Source: Cryptomeria japonica
Taxonomy: Eukaryota; Streptophyta; Pinopsida; Cupressales; Cupressaceae
Assembly (NCBI RefSeq): GCF_030272615.1
Contig: NC_081413.1
Location: 21,144,501 to 21,208,500, forward strand
DNA: 64,000 bases
Direction of reading: 5' to 3'
Shown piece after piece: positions 49,644 through 59,997 of the stretch; positions within the stretch are counted from its first letter, which is position 1, and each line of letters starts with the position of its first letter. The notes beneath the pieces were generated by a model that searched no databases, had not been told where the DNA came from, and saw only the letters and a program-made list of their open reading frames with translations. The position numbers were made by a program, and so were the translations under genes.

Positions 49644-50431
49644 ATTTCCCCTTTAATTTCAACCTCTAGTGGATTCAACACAAAACTCATTATTTTGTTC
49701 TCCAACTTTAATCGGATTATCTCCTGCCACAAAACATTATGTGGTGATCTCTCTTTCACATATTCTTTTTTGGATTCCTTCAAGGGTCCATGTATCCTCT
49801 TCTCTTACAGAGGGCTTCAATGCTTTTTAGCAAAACATCATTTCCTTTTTAAGGCTTTAATTTGACTTCCTCACAACTTGAGGGCTTCACAATTTTTACA
49901 AGTGGCTTGAATTCAGCTCTATGACATTCCTTTTGGAATCTTCGATCTTCTCCTTTGAGGATCAGCTTCACTTGTTATCATGAAGACTGCAATTTTTTTT
50001 CTTTCTGCAATAGCAATGACTTTCTAACTCCTTCAATCTACTCCCAAGGCTTGGATCTCCTTTCTATTAGTGGCAGTGATATCCTTTATCTCGATTCTAC
50101 AACTCCTTCAATGGCTTTGAAAATACTTCACCCTTTCAATTTGGGCAGCTTCCCTTTGGAGATTCTTCATATCAATCTCATTTGGTTGACAAAGGAACAT
50201 CGATCTCTTTATCAAATTACTTTCTGCAATTACTATAGCATCAGTCTTCCAACTTTAAGATGTTCTCATAAAATCTACAACTTTCTCCGTCTTTATCTTG
50301 TTGTCTTCTTTATCACACTAACCTGTAAACAAAACCAATGATCTTTTTCAAGAAGAAGCTTAAAACTTGTGATCTTCTTCTCTTCACTAATTCGACCCAA
50401 CAAACATGATCTACTCAACTCTGATACCAAT

Positions 50432-50764
50432 TGAAGAAAACAAAAGAGACATAGAAATTTCTCAACTATAATAACACAAATTTTTAGCACATGTGAATCT
50501 TTATTCATTCAGATTGAATACACACAAAGCCTCTTGATCACATGATCAAGGATCAACCGATCGAAAAATCAGAGACAAATAAAGCGTTACAATTGCCTCA
50601 ATAAATAGAGATCTTGGATTCATTTAAGGTTGGATCAAAATAGAAATAGCCACATGCATACTCATGCACAAATCCAATTAGAAAATTATACTTTTAGAGT
50701 TTCTATATAAACTTTGCAAGACCACAATTCTTCCTACAATATGAGAGAAATTATCATTCCAACA
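50432..50764 (-). repeat. 5' LTR of the short non-autonomous element
   Basis: 333 bp; the primer site (plus strand 50,419-50,430) abuts it on the left. Confidence 0.9.
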
Positions 50765-50964
50765 AGATTTTTTGGTGGCCATCCATATTCCAACACGATT
50801 TGCACCCTACATGGCTACCAATGATTCAAAATAGTTTCCAAAGTCAGACTCCTCATGGCTTTCTCCATGGCTCTTACTTCTTTCATCATCCCACTATTTC
50901 ATCATCCCCATGAAATTTTCCTTGCACTAGCAAAGCATTTAATCCAACTTGTTTCATCATCCAC

Positions 50965-51640
50965 ATTTTTCTACCAATGTTGTAGATTTAGCATTCTCGA
51001 TTGACACATTTCTTAAGATCATGAAACATCCCTTACAACAACCAAGTTTTTAGCCGCATTTAATGAAAACTCTTCTCGTGACCGCCAAAGCCATCAATAT
51101 GGGACGTTATGGATTTTATATGAACTCACTGCCACGTTCCTCTTTGAAAAACAATAGACAACGATAAACATATTTCTATGTTGTCATACAATGGTGAAAT
51201 ACATATACATGATGCCCTTTGTGTTCATCTTCATGCCTCCTAGATGCCTACATGTATATCTATATGCATTGAGTTAGCTAGATATATATGCCCAAGCGCA
51301 TAGGCATAGGAAATAAATTGCAGACAATGAAAACACAAAATTAATTGTGAACTTTGATCTTGTCACTGCGACTTCCAGAATGCATTTCACATTACTGTAA
51401 TGGCAGGATGTTCGGCACCTATTTGTTGCATTTTTTGTGTTTTTCAAAGCAGAGAAACAAAAGAATATGATTTTGATGCTAACTATGTCCTGAGTTATAT
51501 GTCTATCTATATACATACATATATTTATGCTTACATGCATGCATGTAGCCATGAAAATAAATAGCCATTCTTTCACATTAATGTTTTTTTTAATAGACCT
51601 TATCCTTTTAAACTATGCATTCCTATGCATGTATAACTTA
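50965..51640. other. Spacer
   Basis: No gene or repeat recognised. Confidence 0.4.
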
Positions 51641-51649
51641 TAAGCAACT

Positions 51650-51789
51650 TTACAATACATACATACACATACACATACACATACACATACATACATATAT
51701 ATGTGTATATATATATTACATATACATATATATACATATACATATATATATATGTATGTACATACATATATATGTATGTATGTATGTAT

Positions 51790-51839
<50 letters not shown>

Positions 51840-51884
51840 GTAGGTACATACATATATGTATGTATGTATGTATGTATATGTATG

Positions 51885-51930
<46 letters not shown>

Positions 51931-52002
51931 CATGTATATATATATATATATATGTACATGTATATATATATATATATGTACATGTATATATATATATATA
52001 TA

Positions 52003-52036
<34 letters not shown>
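51650..52036. repeat. Large compound microsatellite
   Basis: Successive tracts of (CACATA), (TATG/CATA), (CA)n at about 51,790-51,830, (TATG)n, (TG)n at about 51,896-51,928, and (TA)n with ATGTACATGT interruptions to 52,036. Every six-frame translation is open because the motif lacks stops, so the long frames here are artefacts. Strict purine/pyrimidine alternation over nearly 390 bp makes this a region able to adopt Z-DNA or cruciform structure. Confidence 0.95.
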
Positions 52037-52039
<3 letters not shown>

Positions 52040-52796
52040 TGAAAATGGATAACAATAAAATCAAAATTGAAAGGCTAAATGAATTCAACCACAAAACCCT
52101 AGCCTAACAACAACAAAGATCCACCATAACATATGAAGATTACCTAAGACAATGCAAATCAAATGAAATCACAAAGATTATACCATTACATGTCCAATAG
52201 GGTTTTGATCTCCATTCTTCCTATCTCCATTGATCTTGCTTGATATATTTGCTCTCAGATTTTATGTGTACAAGAGCTCAACAAAGAACAGAATGTGGTT
52301 GCAAGTAGGATCGTAGTGTAGTCAAGTCCTTAAGATCAATCATTAGGGTTTGATAATGAAAGAAGCATCTCCTTAAATAGAAGACACTATATGAAATGGA
52401 GAGATAAGATTGAGAGGTGTAAAAAGGAGGTCGGCTATGATTAGAGGGTAGGTAGAAAAAATAATAAAATAATGAAAGGGGTAGGTAGTGTAGGAATTAA
52501 GAGATGAATGACATGTGTCATAGGTGGAAAAGGATAATGAATTAATTAAATAAATAAATATTTATTTAATTAATAGAAGAAATGAGATCAATTAAATAAA
52601 TAAATATTTATTTAATTAGGAAAAGGATAATTTAAATAAATAAATGTATTTATTTAAATGAGAAATAAGGATAGAAGAGGATAAATGAATTAATTAAATA
52701 AATAAAGATTTATTTAATTAATAGAAGAATTAAGCCTAGATAATTAAATAAATAAAATATTTATTTAATTAGACATGACAATTTTGAGTGTCTACA
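52037..52796 (-). repeat. 3' LTR of the Tat-lineage element
   Basis: About 760 bp. In element orientation it starts TGTAGACACTCAAAATTGTC and ends CATTTTCACCA next to the (TA)n tract. A purine tract (CAAAGAGGGGCAAAA, plus strand 52,797-52,811) abuts its start. TATA-like TTCTATTTAAGGAG lies near 52,370. The partner LTR is not in the window, so the left limit rests on the edge of the microsatellite and a TG/CA check only. Confidence 0.65.
52540..52770. repeat. Five palindromic TTAAATAAATAAA..TTTATTTAA units in the LTR
   Basis: Units at about 52,540-52,574, 52,589-52,617, 52,630-52,658, 52,688-52,722 and 52,742-52,770. Each is nearly self-complementary (AATTAAATAAATAAAT against ATTTATTTAATT), separated by A/G-rich linkers of 12-30 bp. 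Confidence 0.9.
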
Positions 52797-53317
52797 TTTT
52801 GCCCCTCTTTGAGACAATGCGGCTTGTCATGTTGTTTCAAAGAAGATAAGATGAACTGATATAGAGTTGCCCCAAGATGGGAATGATATGCCCCCTCGAG
52901 AGATTGAATGAAAATATCTGAAAAGATTGTAGACAATCTCTCAATAAGAAAGACGGGATAGAATGGACTGATCGGATAAAGTGACAAAGTCACGGGATAA
53001 AGAAGACTGACTCGGGAAATGAGGGCAAGGGCTAGGGTAGGCTATAAGATAGACCATGGGCAAAAGACATCCTCATTGTCATCTACACATCCACGAGAGC
53101 AGATTGCAGAGCGAGAAAAGAGCAGCAGCAGTCAGCAGTGATGGCTTTTGTTCATAGATTCGACCGCGTTCGCCGATTCTAGAGGCCAGCAGAGGCAGGA
53201 GAGGCGGTAAGTACCACCAAACCTCCTTGTACTTTGACGCATTTAATTTTGTCATTAATGCATGCTAGGTAGAGCAATAAATGCGCTTAGAATAGGGTCT
53301 CAAAAATGTCAAAAAAC

Positions 53318-53575
53318 GTCTAGGCGCGTCTGTGTCCGCTAGGCATGTCTATGTGGGTGCCAGCCGCGTCTGTGTTTGGAACCGCGTTTATGTCAAATGC
53401 GGATGCGTTTGTGTAATGTAGGGGCGTCTGTGTCAAGAAGACACGTCTGTGTCGCCCAGGCGCGTCTGTGCAGCGCATAGGCACGTCTATGTCATACAGG
53501 CGCGTCTGTGTTGTTCAGACGCGTCTATGCAGTCTTTAAGTGCGTGTGTCAGGCAAGCGCATTTATGTTGAACAA
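53318..53575. repeat. GC-rich minisatellite, ~20 bp unit, ~13 copies
   Basis: Core (G/A)CGCGTCTGTGT with variants GCATGTCTATGT, GCGTTTATGT and GCACGTCTATGT, spaced about 18-22 bp. Repeated CG dinucleotides survive in many units, unusual in old methylated plant DNA. Confidence 0.85.
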
Positions 53576-53603
53576 AATGCAAATTTTTTTGTCTTCTAGG
53601 TCA

Positions 53604-53975
53604 AATCGACAGTTCTGTGATGAACATACGCTGTCGATTGGATAAGCTACTAAGAGGATACACTCAAGCACGTCCTCTAGGGAAGACTAAGATAGATCAA
53701 GGCACTTTGTGATGAACAGTGAGTACCAAGATAAAGTACTTTGCGATGAACAGGGAGTACCCAAAATGTGAGCAGCACTTTGTGATGAACAGGGAGTGCA
53801 AATGTGAGTAACACTTTGTGATGAACAGTGAGTGTCACACACGTAGTACTTTGTGATGAACAGGTAGTACTACTAGGATAGAAGCAACACTTTGTGATGA
53901 ACAGTGAGTGTCACTAAGATAGATAGCCATGTGTATTTAAATAAAAAGTAGCATTTTGTGATAAACAGTGAATGC
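53604..53975. repeat. Array of eight small hairpins with a constant loop and changing stems
   Basis: Stem/loop positions: 53,604-53,639 (9-bp stem AATCGACAG/CTGTCGATT, 18-nt loop); 53,701-53,727; 53,736-53,760; 53,775-53,799; 53,811-53,835; 53,843-53,873 (8-bp stem GTAGTACT/AGTACTAC); 53,887-53,911; 53,951-53,975. Units 2-8 all have 15-nt loops, nearly always TTGTGATGAACAG plus two variable bases. Stems differ between units and stay paired: GTACT/AGTAC, GCACT/AGTGC, ACACT/AGTGT, GCATT/AATGC. One mismatch (unit 2). Confidence 0.9.
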
Positions 53976-55928
53976 CACTATGACTGACACGATTGATTTG
54001 CTTGACTACAGGAGTATTTGCCGATGCTGGAGTCACGGGAGAGATTCCCGTCGACTCAGAGATTGCGACCTGAGTTGACACTTGGGGACCGAGCAGCGAT
54101 TGAGGCGATGGGACTGAGACATGTTTTGTATGTGCCTGAGTTTCGGGCAAACATGGGACTGTTGACTGCGCTGGCTGAGAGATGGCACTCAGAGACTTGT
54201 ACATTTCATTTGCCGATGGGTGAGATGACAGTCACCCTTGAGGATGTCTATAGGATATTGAGGATACCGATCGATGGAGATCTGATCCCATACGATCGAG
54301 ATGGAGACAGGGAGGCCCTGAGACGAGAATTCCAGGACCCAGGACTGGAGATGAGGGCAGGACACGTGGCGTGGGATACCATGACTGCGATAGGACTAGC
54401 GCTGCCGGTAGTGGTAGGAGGAGCGATCAGTGGGTTCCCGTGTCCAGATAGGGCAACACGGGGGTTGGTTGTAGGCTGGGGAGGTACATTGGAGACACTG
54501 GTGACACAACACACCAGATATGCCTGGGGACCGTGTGTGCCCGCACACCTCTACTATGAGTTGCATTAGTTCATATATCATGGATCAGAGGGATTGGGCT
54601 GTGGGGTGACACTACTGCAGGTGTGGGCTTATGAGCATTTGCCAGTGATGAGGCCGATACACTTCAAAGGCAGGGGACATGGACGCAGTTTTGTTCATCT
54701 GTACGATATGATCACATCGCAGCCACGGATTGGCAGGTTGGAGCACTGGCGGCGAGTGATAGACGATATTGATGTGGTCATCTGGAGGCCATATCTGGGA
54801 TGCGAGGAGTGGGAGGACGATGCAGTTGAGCTTCCGTACACCTTCTGGAGTAGGGATCTGATTGGGCAGATGCCCTATGTGCTAGAGAGACAGGGTGTGC
54901 AGGCAGTTTGGCCGGATTCAGAGGATGCCACGGGGCTCGGGCATGTATGCACAGATAGTGAGAGATCAAGTATAGTTTGGGCCTCTACTATCATATGATC
55001 AGGCAGTTACTCAGCTAGTAGAGATGGTGTCCCTACCCTAGGACATGTGGCCAGAGGTTGACGATGCCGGCATGGATGCCGAGTATATAGCATACTGGGT
55101 AGAGCATCCCTTCCCAGGCTTGATAGATCCGGGGGAGCTATTTGAGGGAGATGATGGTGGGATGATGATGATGGTAGAGGTGATGGGGGCAAGGGCCGAC
55201 GAAGGAGGAGGGGAGCAGTTGGAGAGAGGAGGGTTGCACCTCGGAGGGAGGATGGAGAGGAGAGACCAGCTCGGGTGGTGAGGGGTCACGATGGATTGCC
55301 AGTATAGGTGCCAGCAGCACAGGGTCCCAGACAGGTACAGAGACAGGGATAGGTACAGGGACAGGTGCCAGTACAGGCACAGGGGCAGGTACAGGTGCAG
55401 GCACCCGTATAGGGAGAGCCACAGGCAGAGGCGGAGGGGGCTGATGCAGAGGAGGATGAGTTGATGGAGCTGAGGGAGATCTGCCAGGGCCAGGCAGATG
55501 AGATCCAGGAGTTGGAGAGGGAGAGGGATCGGCTCAGAAGGAGGCTCTGAGATACTGAGCAGGAATGAGATTAGGCGATTCAGTGCTACACAGAGGCTGA
55601 GACAGCACTGAGGGCAGGGAGACAGGCAGCTGAGGACACAGGGGCAGGATATGCTTATGTCCTGCAGGCAGGGGAGGAGATTGCCTATTGGCGGGATCTC
55701 TATTATGGTGCAGTGCCAGCAGATCAGCGGGCGAGGAGCTTCCATAGACCATCGCGGACAGTGACAGCTACGGGAGGGAGCTGGAGGAGACAGACATCGA
55801 GTGGTGGGGTCATGGGTCCTCCACCACCACCAGATAGAGGGGACAGGAGGGATGATCCTGGGGTGGGTCCTTCGGGAGCTCAGATTCTGTCGAGGCCAGG
55901 CAGTTCCGAGGGAGGGAGTTCATCATAG

Positions 55929-57644
55929 CCTTAGAGGGCTCCCTATGTATCAGTTTTGTACCATTTTGTATGATGATGTAGACACCTGCGGGTGATTTTG
56001 TAGCCATATGATTTTGACATCATTGTATCATGACACTTATGATTATATATATATGAGATGATTCATCCTTGCGGCAGCTATATGCATGTGTACCTATGTG
56101 ATGAAATGTTTTATTATGTATGTTTTATGTGATGCTTATAATATGGATGCAAATATGTATATGATGCAATGCAATATATATATATTTTTGTTCTTTTATA
56201 TTTATATGTGTATGCATGATGCAAATGTGAATGTATGTAATGCAAATGAATATGATAATGCAAATGTAAATTGTGCTAACAGGTGTTGTGTGCAGGATGT
56301 GATGTAGTTGTGATATCTATATGTATGTATGAAATGCTTATATGTGGTAATGTAGGTGCAAACTACATGAAATGCAAATGTTTTTGGTGTGTCATTATAC
56401 TCAGTCATGTGATAGCAGGCTACGCGGACTCGAAAAGGACGATGGAAGTCAATCAATAAAGGGGGATGAAAGATAGAAGATATGAATGTGAAAGAGCTTC
56501 TTGTGCGTTATCATCATTGAGCTTTATTATGGCAAGTAGGTTATGAAAATCGAGGCATATGTTCAACCCAGAAAGTCATTGTACCTATTTGCATGGAGAT
56601 AAGATAGTCACAAACAAGGAATGCCTCAGTTCATACTAGACTCATAGTGTCCTCATATCCTTGGACAAGTCATAGCATTACTAAGAGACAATCCACAGAC
56701 AGCAAATACAAATAGGTGACGATACCCCATCCTCACCTTTCTAGTCAAAGACATCCTGGAGATAGAATCTCTAGTCAGAGACATCCTAGAAAAGCTAAAA
56801 GACATGTCACCAAAAGATAAAATCAAAAGAAAACCAAGACTCGACACCAACATCTACTGTAGTCCTCAAGTTTAGTGTCTCTTGTCACTTGTATAAGTCT
56901 TATTTGATTTTGGTCACAATGTTTACTTTCACAAAACGGATAGATAGCACTGAACCATATGTTGTTTGAGTCTGTTGAAAGATTTGATTTGTTGAAGCTC
57001 ATTGTTGCTGCTGTCTCATCTGAAACTGACTGAATCCATGAAACTGATATTTTATTGCGAAGAAGATGAAACTTTATTGCGTACTGGCGATGCAAATGTT
57101 GCTTTATTGCGGATTGTGCGCGAATAGACTGAAGGAAGCTGGAAGAAACTATACTCCTCGAAACATGTGATGTTCTCAGTTCCACACCCATCACTAGACG
57201 TAGGATTTGCCTTAGCCACAGATAGGATCTGATTTATTATGGATGGAAAGGGAGGTTTATTATGAATGGCTAACCAATCTTGGGTAGATCAATAACAAGC
57301 CATGATGGGAATGGGTAAGTTTATTATGGATGAATTGGTTGTGAGTGTGTGCAAAGTGAAAGGATGAAAGTGAATCCTGAAGGAGGGAGGAGCAATGTCT
57401 CTACGCATGGCTCTGGTCACCCAGTTTTCACCATGGTACTTACCTAGGGCGCCACTGAAGTGGTTTTCACTGTTGGACGAAATTATTTCTCTTTACTTTT
57501 TTCAATTTTTTTATTTTTTCTATGTCACAAGGTGCCTGTTTGCCAGGTTTTCACCAAGTAACGATTTTTTTGTTTTATAATTTTTTTTGTATTTTTGAAA
57601 TTTTTTGATTTTTTTGTATTTTTGAATTAGGATATTCTGAAGAG
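55929..57644. other. Region between the PMD frame and integrase
   Basis: Interior DNA of the gypsy element. 56,030-56,400 is low complexity with ATGCAAATG and TATG words. 56,400-57,600 holds no recognised frame. On the minus strand near 57,450, CAGTGGCGCCCTAGGTAAGT resembles a TGGCGCC-type motif and a splice donor, but it lies downstream of integrase, where a primer site would not be expected. Confidence 0.4.
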
Positions 57645-58815
57645 CTATGTGTAGAACCTGCGAAGGTGCATGTTGTTGATAGGGTCCTCCAAAGGTTCAC
57701 CTTCTGTAGTTGAGAGCTGATATGCCCCGGATCCATATACTGTTGTAATGATGTAAGGACCAAGCCAATTTGGTTCGAGCTTGCCCTTCTTCTCTCTATC
57801 TTGCTGATTCTTGGGGTTTTCTCTGAAGACCAAATCACCTACCTCAAATGTGCGAGGCTTGACCTTGTGATTGTAGCTGCGACTCATTCGTTGTTGGTAA
57901 GCCTTGAGATGATTAAAAGCAGTTTGTCTCCATTCATCCAGTAGTTCAAGTTCTTGTAAGCGAGAGACCCTATAATCTTCATCACTGATAATATTTTGCA
58001 AAGAGACCCGTAAAGAGGGTAACTCGACCTTAATAGGCAAGATGGCTTCCATGTCGTAGACAAGTGAATAAGGTGTAGCTCCTGTAGGTGTGCGAACACT
58101 TGTGCGATAGGCCCAAAGTGCAGGATTAAGTTGAATATGCCAATTACGGCCAGCGTCGTCGACTGTCTTCTTAAGGATTTTAAGGATTGTTTTATTGGAC
58201 GCCTCAGCTTGGCCATTACCTTGGGGGTAATATGGTGTGGAGAAATGATGGGAAATATGGAAGTGGTCACAGAGTTCACGAACATCCTGATTTTTGAAGG
58301 GACGCCCATTATCAGTGATAATGGAAACAGGAATACCATATCGGCAAATGATATAGTTAAGGATAAATGTAGCAATCTGTTTTCCAATGACTTGTGTGAG
58401 AGGCACGACTTCAATCCATTTTGTGAAATACTTTGTGGCAGTGATAATGAATTTATGACCTTTAGAAGAAGGAGGGTGAATCTTGCCTATGAGATCGAGT
58501 CCCCACTGAAAAAAGGGCCAAGGAGACGCAAGTGGTTGTAGTTCTTGTGCTAGCGCATGTATGAGGTCTCCATGAATTTGACATTGCTTACATTTCTTGA
58601 CAAACTAATATGAATCTTTTTCCATATTGGGCCAGTAATATCCAGTCCTAATGAGTTTCTTGGCCAAGGTAGGACCACTAGCATGTGGACCACATATCCC
58701 TTCATGTACTTCACGTAACGCCATCTAAGCTTTATCGCTTTCTAAACATCTAAGAAGAGTGCCATCTAGACCTCGCCAGTATAGGATATCAGCTAAAATG
58801 ACATATCGAGAGGAT
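57645..58815 (-). pseudogene. Gypsy integrase
   Basis: Read right to left: zinc-binding part with KKCKQCQIHGDLIHALAQE (about 58,590); core DLIGKIHPPSSKGHKFIITA; then TDNGRPFKN and PYYPQGNGQAEASNKTI, so D, D and E are present. C-terminal EPNWLGPYIITTVYGSGAYQ is the GPY/F module, and the frame ends RRFYT at 57,645. Open from 58,406 down (253 codons); stops interrupt the N-terminal part near 58,480-58,610. Follows a linker open frame at 58,815-59,078. Confidence 0.9.
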
Positions 58816-58995
58816 TAGCGAATGAAGGTACGACGTTGGTTATTTGATAGATCAAGCGGTAGGGTATTGTCACGAAGGTATGTGAAGATGGAACCATATA
58901 ACTGAGGTTCAGGACCAACAACACATATCGTTTCAGTAGGAGTGATCTCATATGCAGGAACCAAAAGGTTATCCACCAAGAATTCATAGCAGGTC

Positions 58996-59553
58996 TCATT
59001 TGGAGGTAGATCGATCAATGAAAGCAATTGTAGCCATGGCATCTGCGGCGCGATTCTGCTCTCTTGGTATCTGCTCAAAATCTATCTTTGTGAAGTGTTG
59101 TTTCAGATCATCCACCATTTGTTTGTAACGCATTAATTTTTCATCTTTTGTTTGGTAATCATCAGTTGCTTGATGGATGACAAGTTGAGAATCCCCAAAA
59201 ACATGAAGTTCTTGGATCTTCCACTGAACTGCGATCCATAATCCAGTGGTTAATGCCTCATATTCCGCTATATTGTTAGTGCAAGGAAATGATAAGCGGT
59301 ATGATTTTGGTATAGAGTCCCCTTGAGGAGTTATAAAGAGGATGCCAGCTCCTGCTCCATGCTGTGTGTATGAACCATCAAAGTACAGTTGCCATGGCTT
59401 TACATGTGATATTATTAAAATGGATTCATCTGGAAATTTTGAGTTTAGAGGAACATCATCAATCATGGGGGCATCTGCTAATTGATCTACGATGGCTTGT
59501 CCTTTTATTGCTTTCCTGTCCACATACTCAATGTCAAATTCACTCAGGATCAT
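58996..59553 (-). CDS. Second (archaeal-type) RNase H of the Tat gypsy element
   Basis: 185-codon open segment of the polyprotein. WQLYFDGSYTQHGAGAGILF (first Asp), NNIAEYEALTTGL (Glu), HVFGDSQLVIHQA (Asp) and NRAADAMATIA (last Asp) are all in place. So this domain looks intact, though its frame has stops on both sides and is not independently expressed. A frame change near 59,050 separates it from the downstream linker. This extra RNase H is what distinguishes the Tat lineage. Confidence 0.88.
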   Translation of the reverse strand: MILSEFDIEYVDRKAIKGQAIVDQLADAPMIDDVPLNSKFPDESILIISHVKPWQLYFDGSYTQHGAGAGILFITPQGDSIPKSYRLSFPCTNNIAEYEALTTGLWIAVQWKIQELHVFGDSQLVIHQATDDYQTKDEKLMRYKQMVDDLKQHFTKIDFEQIPREQNRAADAMATIAFIDRSTSK

Positions 59554-59574
59554 TACCCATTTGGCTAGTCACCC

Positions 59575-59990
59575 AGTAAGTGTTGCTTTGTTGAGAAGGT
59601 ATTTCAACGGATCTATCCTTGCAATCAACTTAGTCTTATGAGTGAGCATATAATGTCATAATTTCTGTGAAGCAAAGATCACGGCGAGACACGCACGCTC
59701 GATTGGTGTGTAGTTTAGTTCATATCCCACCAATGTGCGACTGATATAGTATACTGCCTTTTCCTTACCTTCAGCAATTTGTTGTGCTAAGAGTGCCCCC
59801 AGTGCTGTTGGAGTAGCTGATATGTATAGTAATAGAGGGTGATTTGGAACCGGTGACATCAAAACTGGTGGATTCAAAAGATAATCTTTAAGCATCTGAA
59901 AAGCCTGTTGATAGTTATCATCCCATTTGAATTTGATGTTTTTATGTAGCAGGTGCTGAAAAGGATTACACTTATTGGCAAGTTGCGCTA
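59575..59990 (-). pseudogene. First RNase H of the gypsy element
   Basis: Contains LLLYISATPTALGALLAQQI (the first acidic position appears replaced: family sequences have Asp-rich LYLDAS-like text) and VYYISRTLVGYELNYTPIER. Same frame as reverse transcriptase upstream and the second RNase H downstream, but separated from them by stops at about 59,998, 59,654 and 59,572. Confidence 0.8.
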
Positions 59991-59997
59991 TGAATCT

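Larger units (their letters stand above)
49304..50769 (-). mobile_element. Short non-autonomous LTR retrotransposon (TRIM/SMART-like), 1,456 bp
   Basis: Element 49,309-50,764, flanked by AGATT target copies (49,304-49,308 and 50,765-50,769). It has LTRs of 335 bp (49,309-49,643) and 333 bp (50,432-50,764). In minus orientation they start TGTTGGAATAATAAT and end TTTTCTTCA. Next to the right-hand LTR the minus strand reads TTGGTATCAGAGTTG, an initiator Met-tRNA primer site. Next to the left LTR it has AAAGGGGAAAT, a purine tract. The ~790-bp interior has no gag or pol text on either strand. It is a little longer than typical TRIMs, and must rely on another copia-type element. It splits the membrane-protein pseudogene. 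Confidence 0.92.
48440..50960 (-). pseudogene. 3'-half pseudogene of the membrane protein family, split by an LTR element
   Basis: Matches the last ~330 residues of the intact gene at 27.2 kb. From the right: the part corresponding to residues about 480-525 lies at 50,770-50,960 (the WMANR region is recognisable), then the LTR element, then 48,440-49,308 for the rest. Best open part is 48,530-48,841 (103 codons), containing DCKKHASLYDEESILR, identical in the intact protein. Frame changes and stops occur near 48,900 and 49,130. The N-terminal membrane half is absent, so the copy was already partial or has lost its 5' side. Confidence 0.88.
53207..54011 (+). other. Predicted intron of the PMD gene, full of repeats
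   Basis: Perfect donor GTAAGT at 53,207 and acceptor CTACAG ending at 54,011 keep the reading phase. It contains a ~20-bp GC-rich minisatellite (53,318-53,575) and an array of eight hairpins (53,604-53,975). Alternatively these belong to the 3' non-coding part of the gypsy element and the splice sites are chance. Confidence 0.5.
53141..55928 (+). pseudogene. Plant mobile domain (PMD, PF10536-like) gene carried in a gypsy element, disrupted
   Basis: Strand opposite to the gypsy pol. Exon 1 (53,141-53,206, 22 codons, MAFVHRFDRVRRF) ends at GTAAGT. Exon 2 starts after TTGACTACAG at 54,012 and reads on in the same phase. The PMD text begins at about 54,090: FRANMGLLTALAERWHSETC, HLPMGEMTVTLEDV, IPIDGDLIPYD, then VWAYEHLPVMRP (second half). 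The C-terminal region has a Gln/Val/Pro-rich repeat (55,310-55,400), a coiled coil (about 55,460-55,550, ELREICQGQADEIQELERER) and a Pro/Gly-rich end at 55,928. Breaks: TAG at 53,180 and 54,567, frame changes near 54,920 and between 55,400 and 55,700, and more stops after. PMD proteins such as MAIN/MAIL1 act in plant nuclei; the function of transposon-borne copies is unknown. GC content is much higher than around it. Confidence 0.85.

Noticed and set aside
51600-52107. Long open frames on both strands (up to 164 codons)
   Set aside because: They are translations of CA/TA/TATG microsatellites, which lack stop codons by chance.
53604-53975. C/D-box snoRNA cluster (loop contains GTGATGA, which fits the C box)
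   Set aside because: No D box or terminal stem at the expected distance in each unit; the motif sits in the hairpin loop instead.
53604-53975. CRISPR-like array
   Set aside because: Eukaryotic context, irregular spacing and short similar spacers; the repeated core is a hairpin loop.
55038-55745. 235-codon minus-strand frame
   Set aside because: It is the antisense of the GC-rich C-terminal part of the PMD frame; composition reflects the repeats, not a protein.
57440-57470. TGGCGCC-type primer binding site
   Set aside because: It lies downstream of integrase and no LTR ends next to it.
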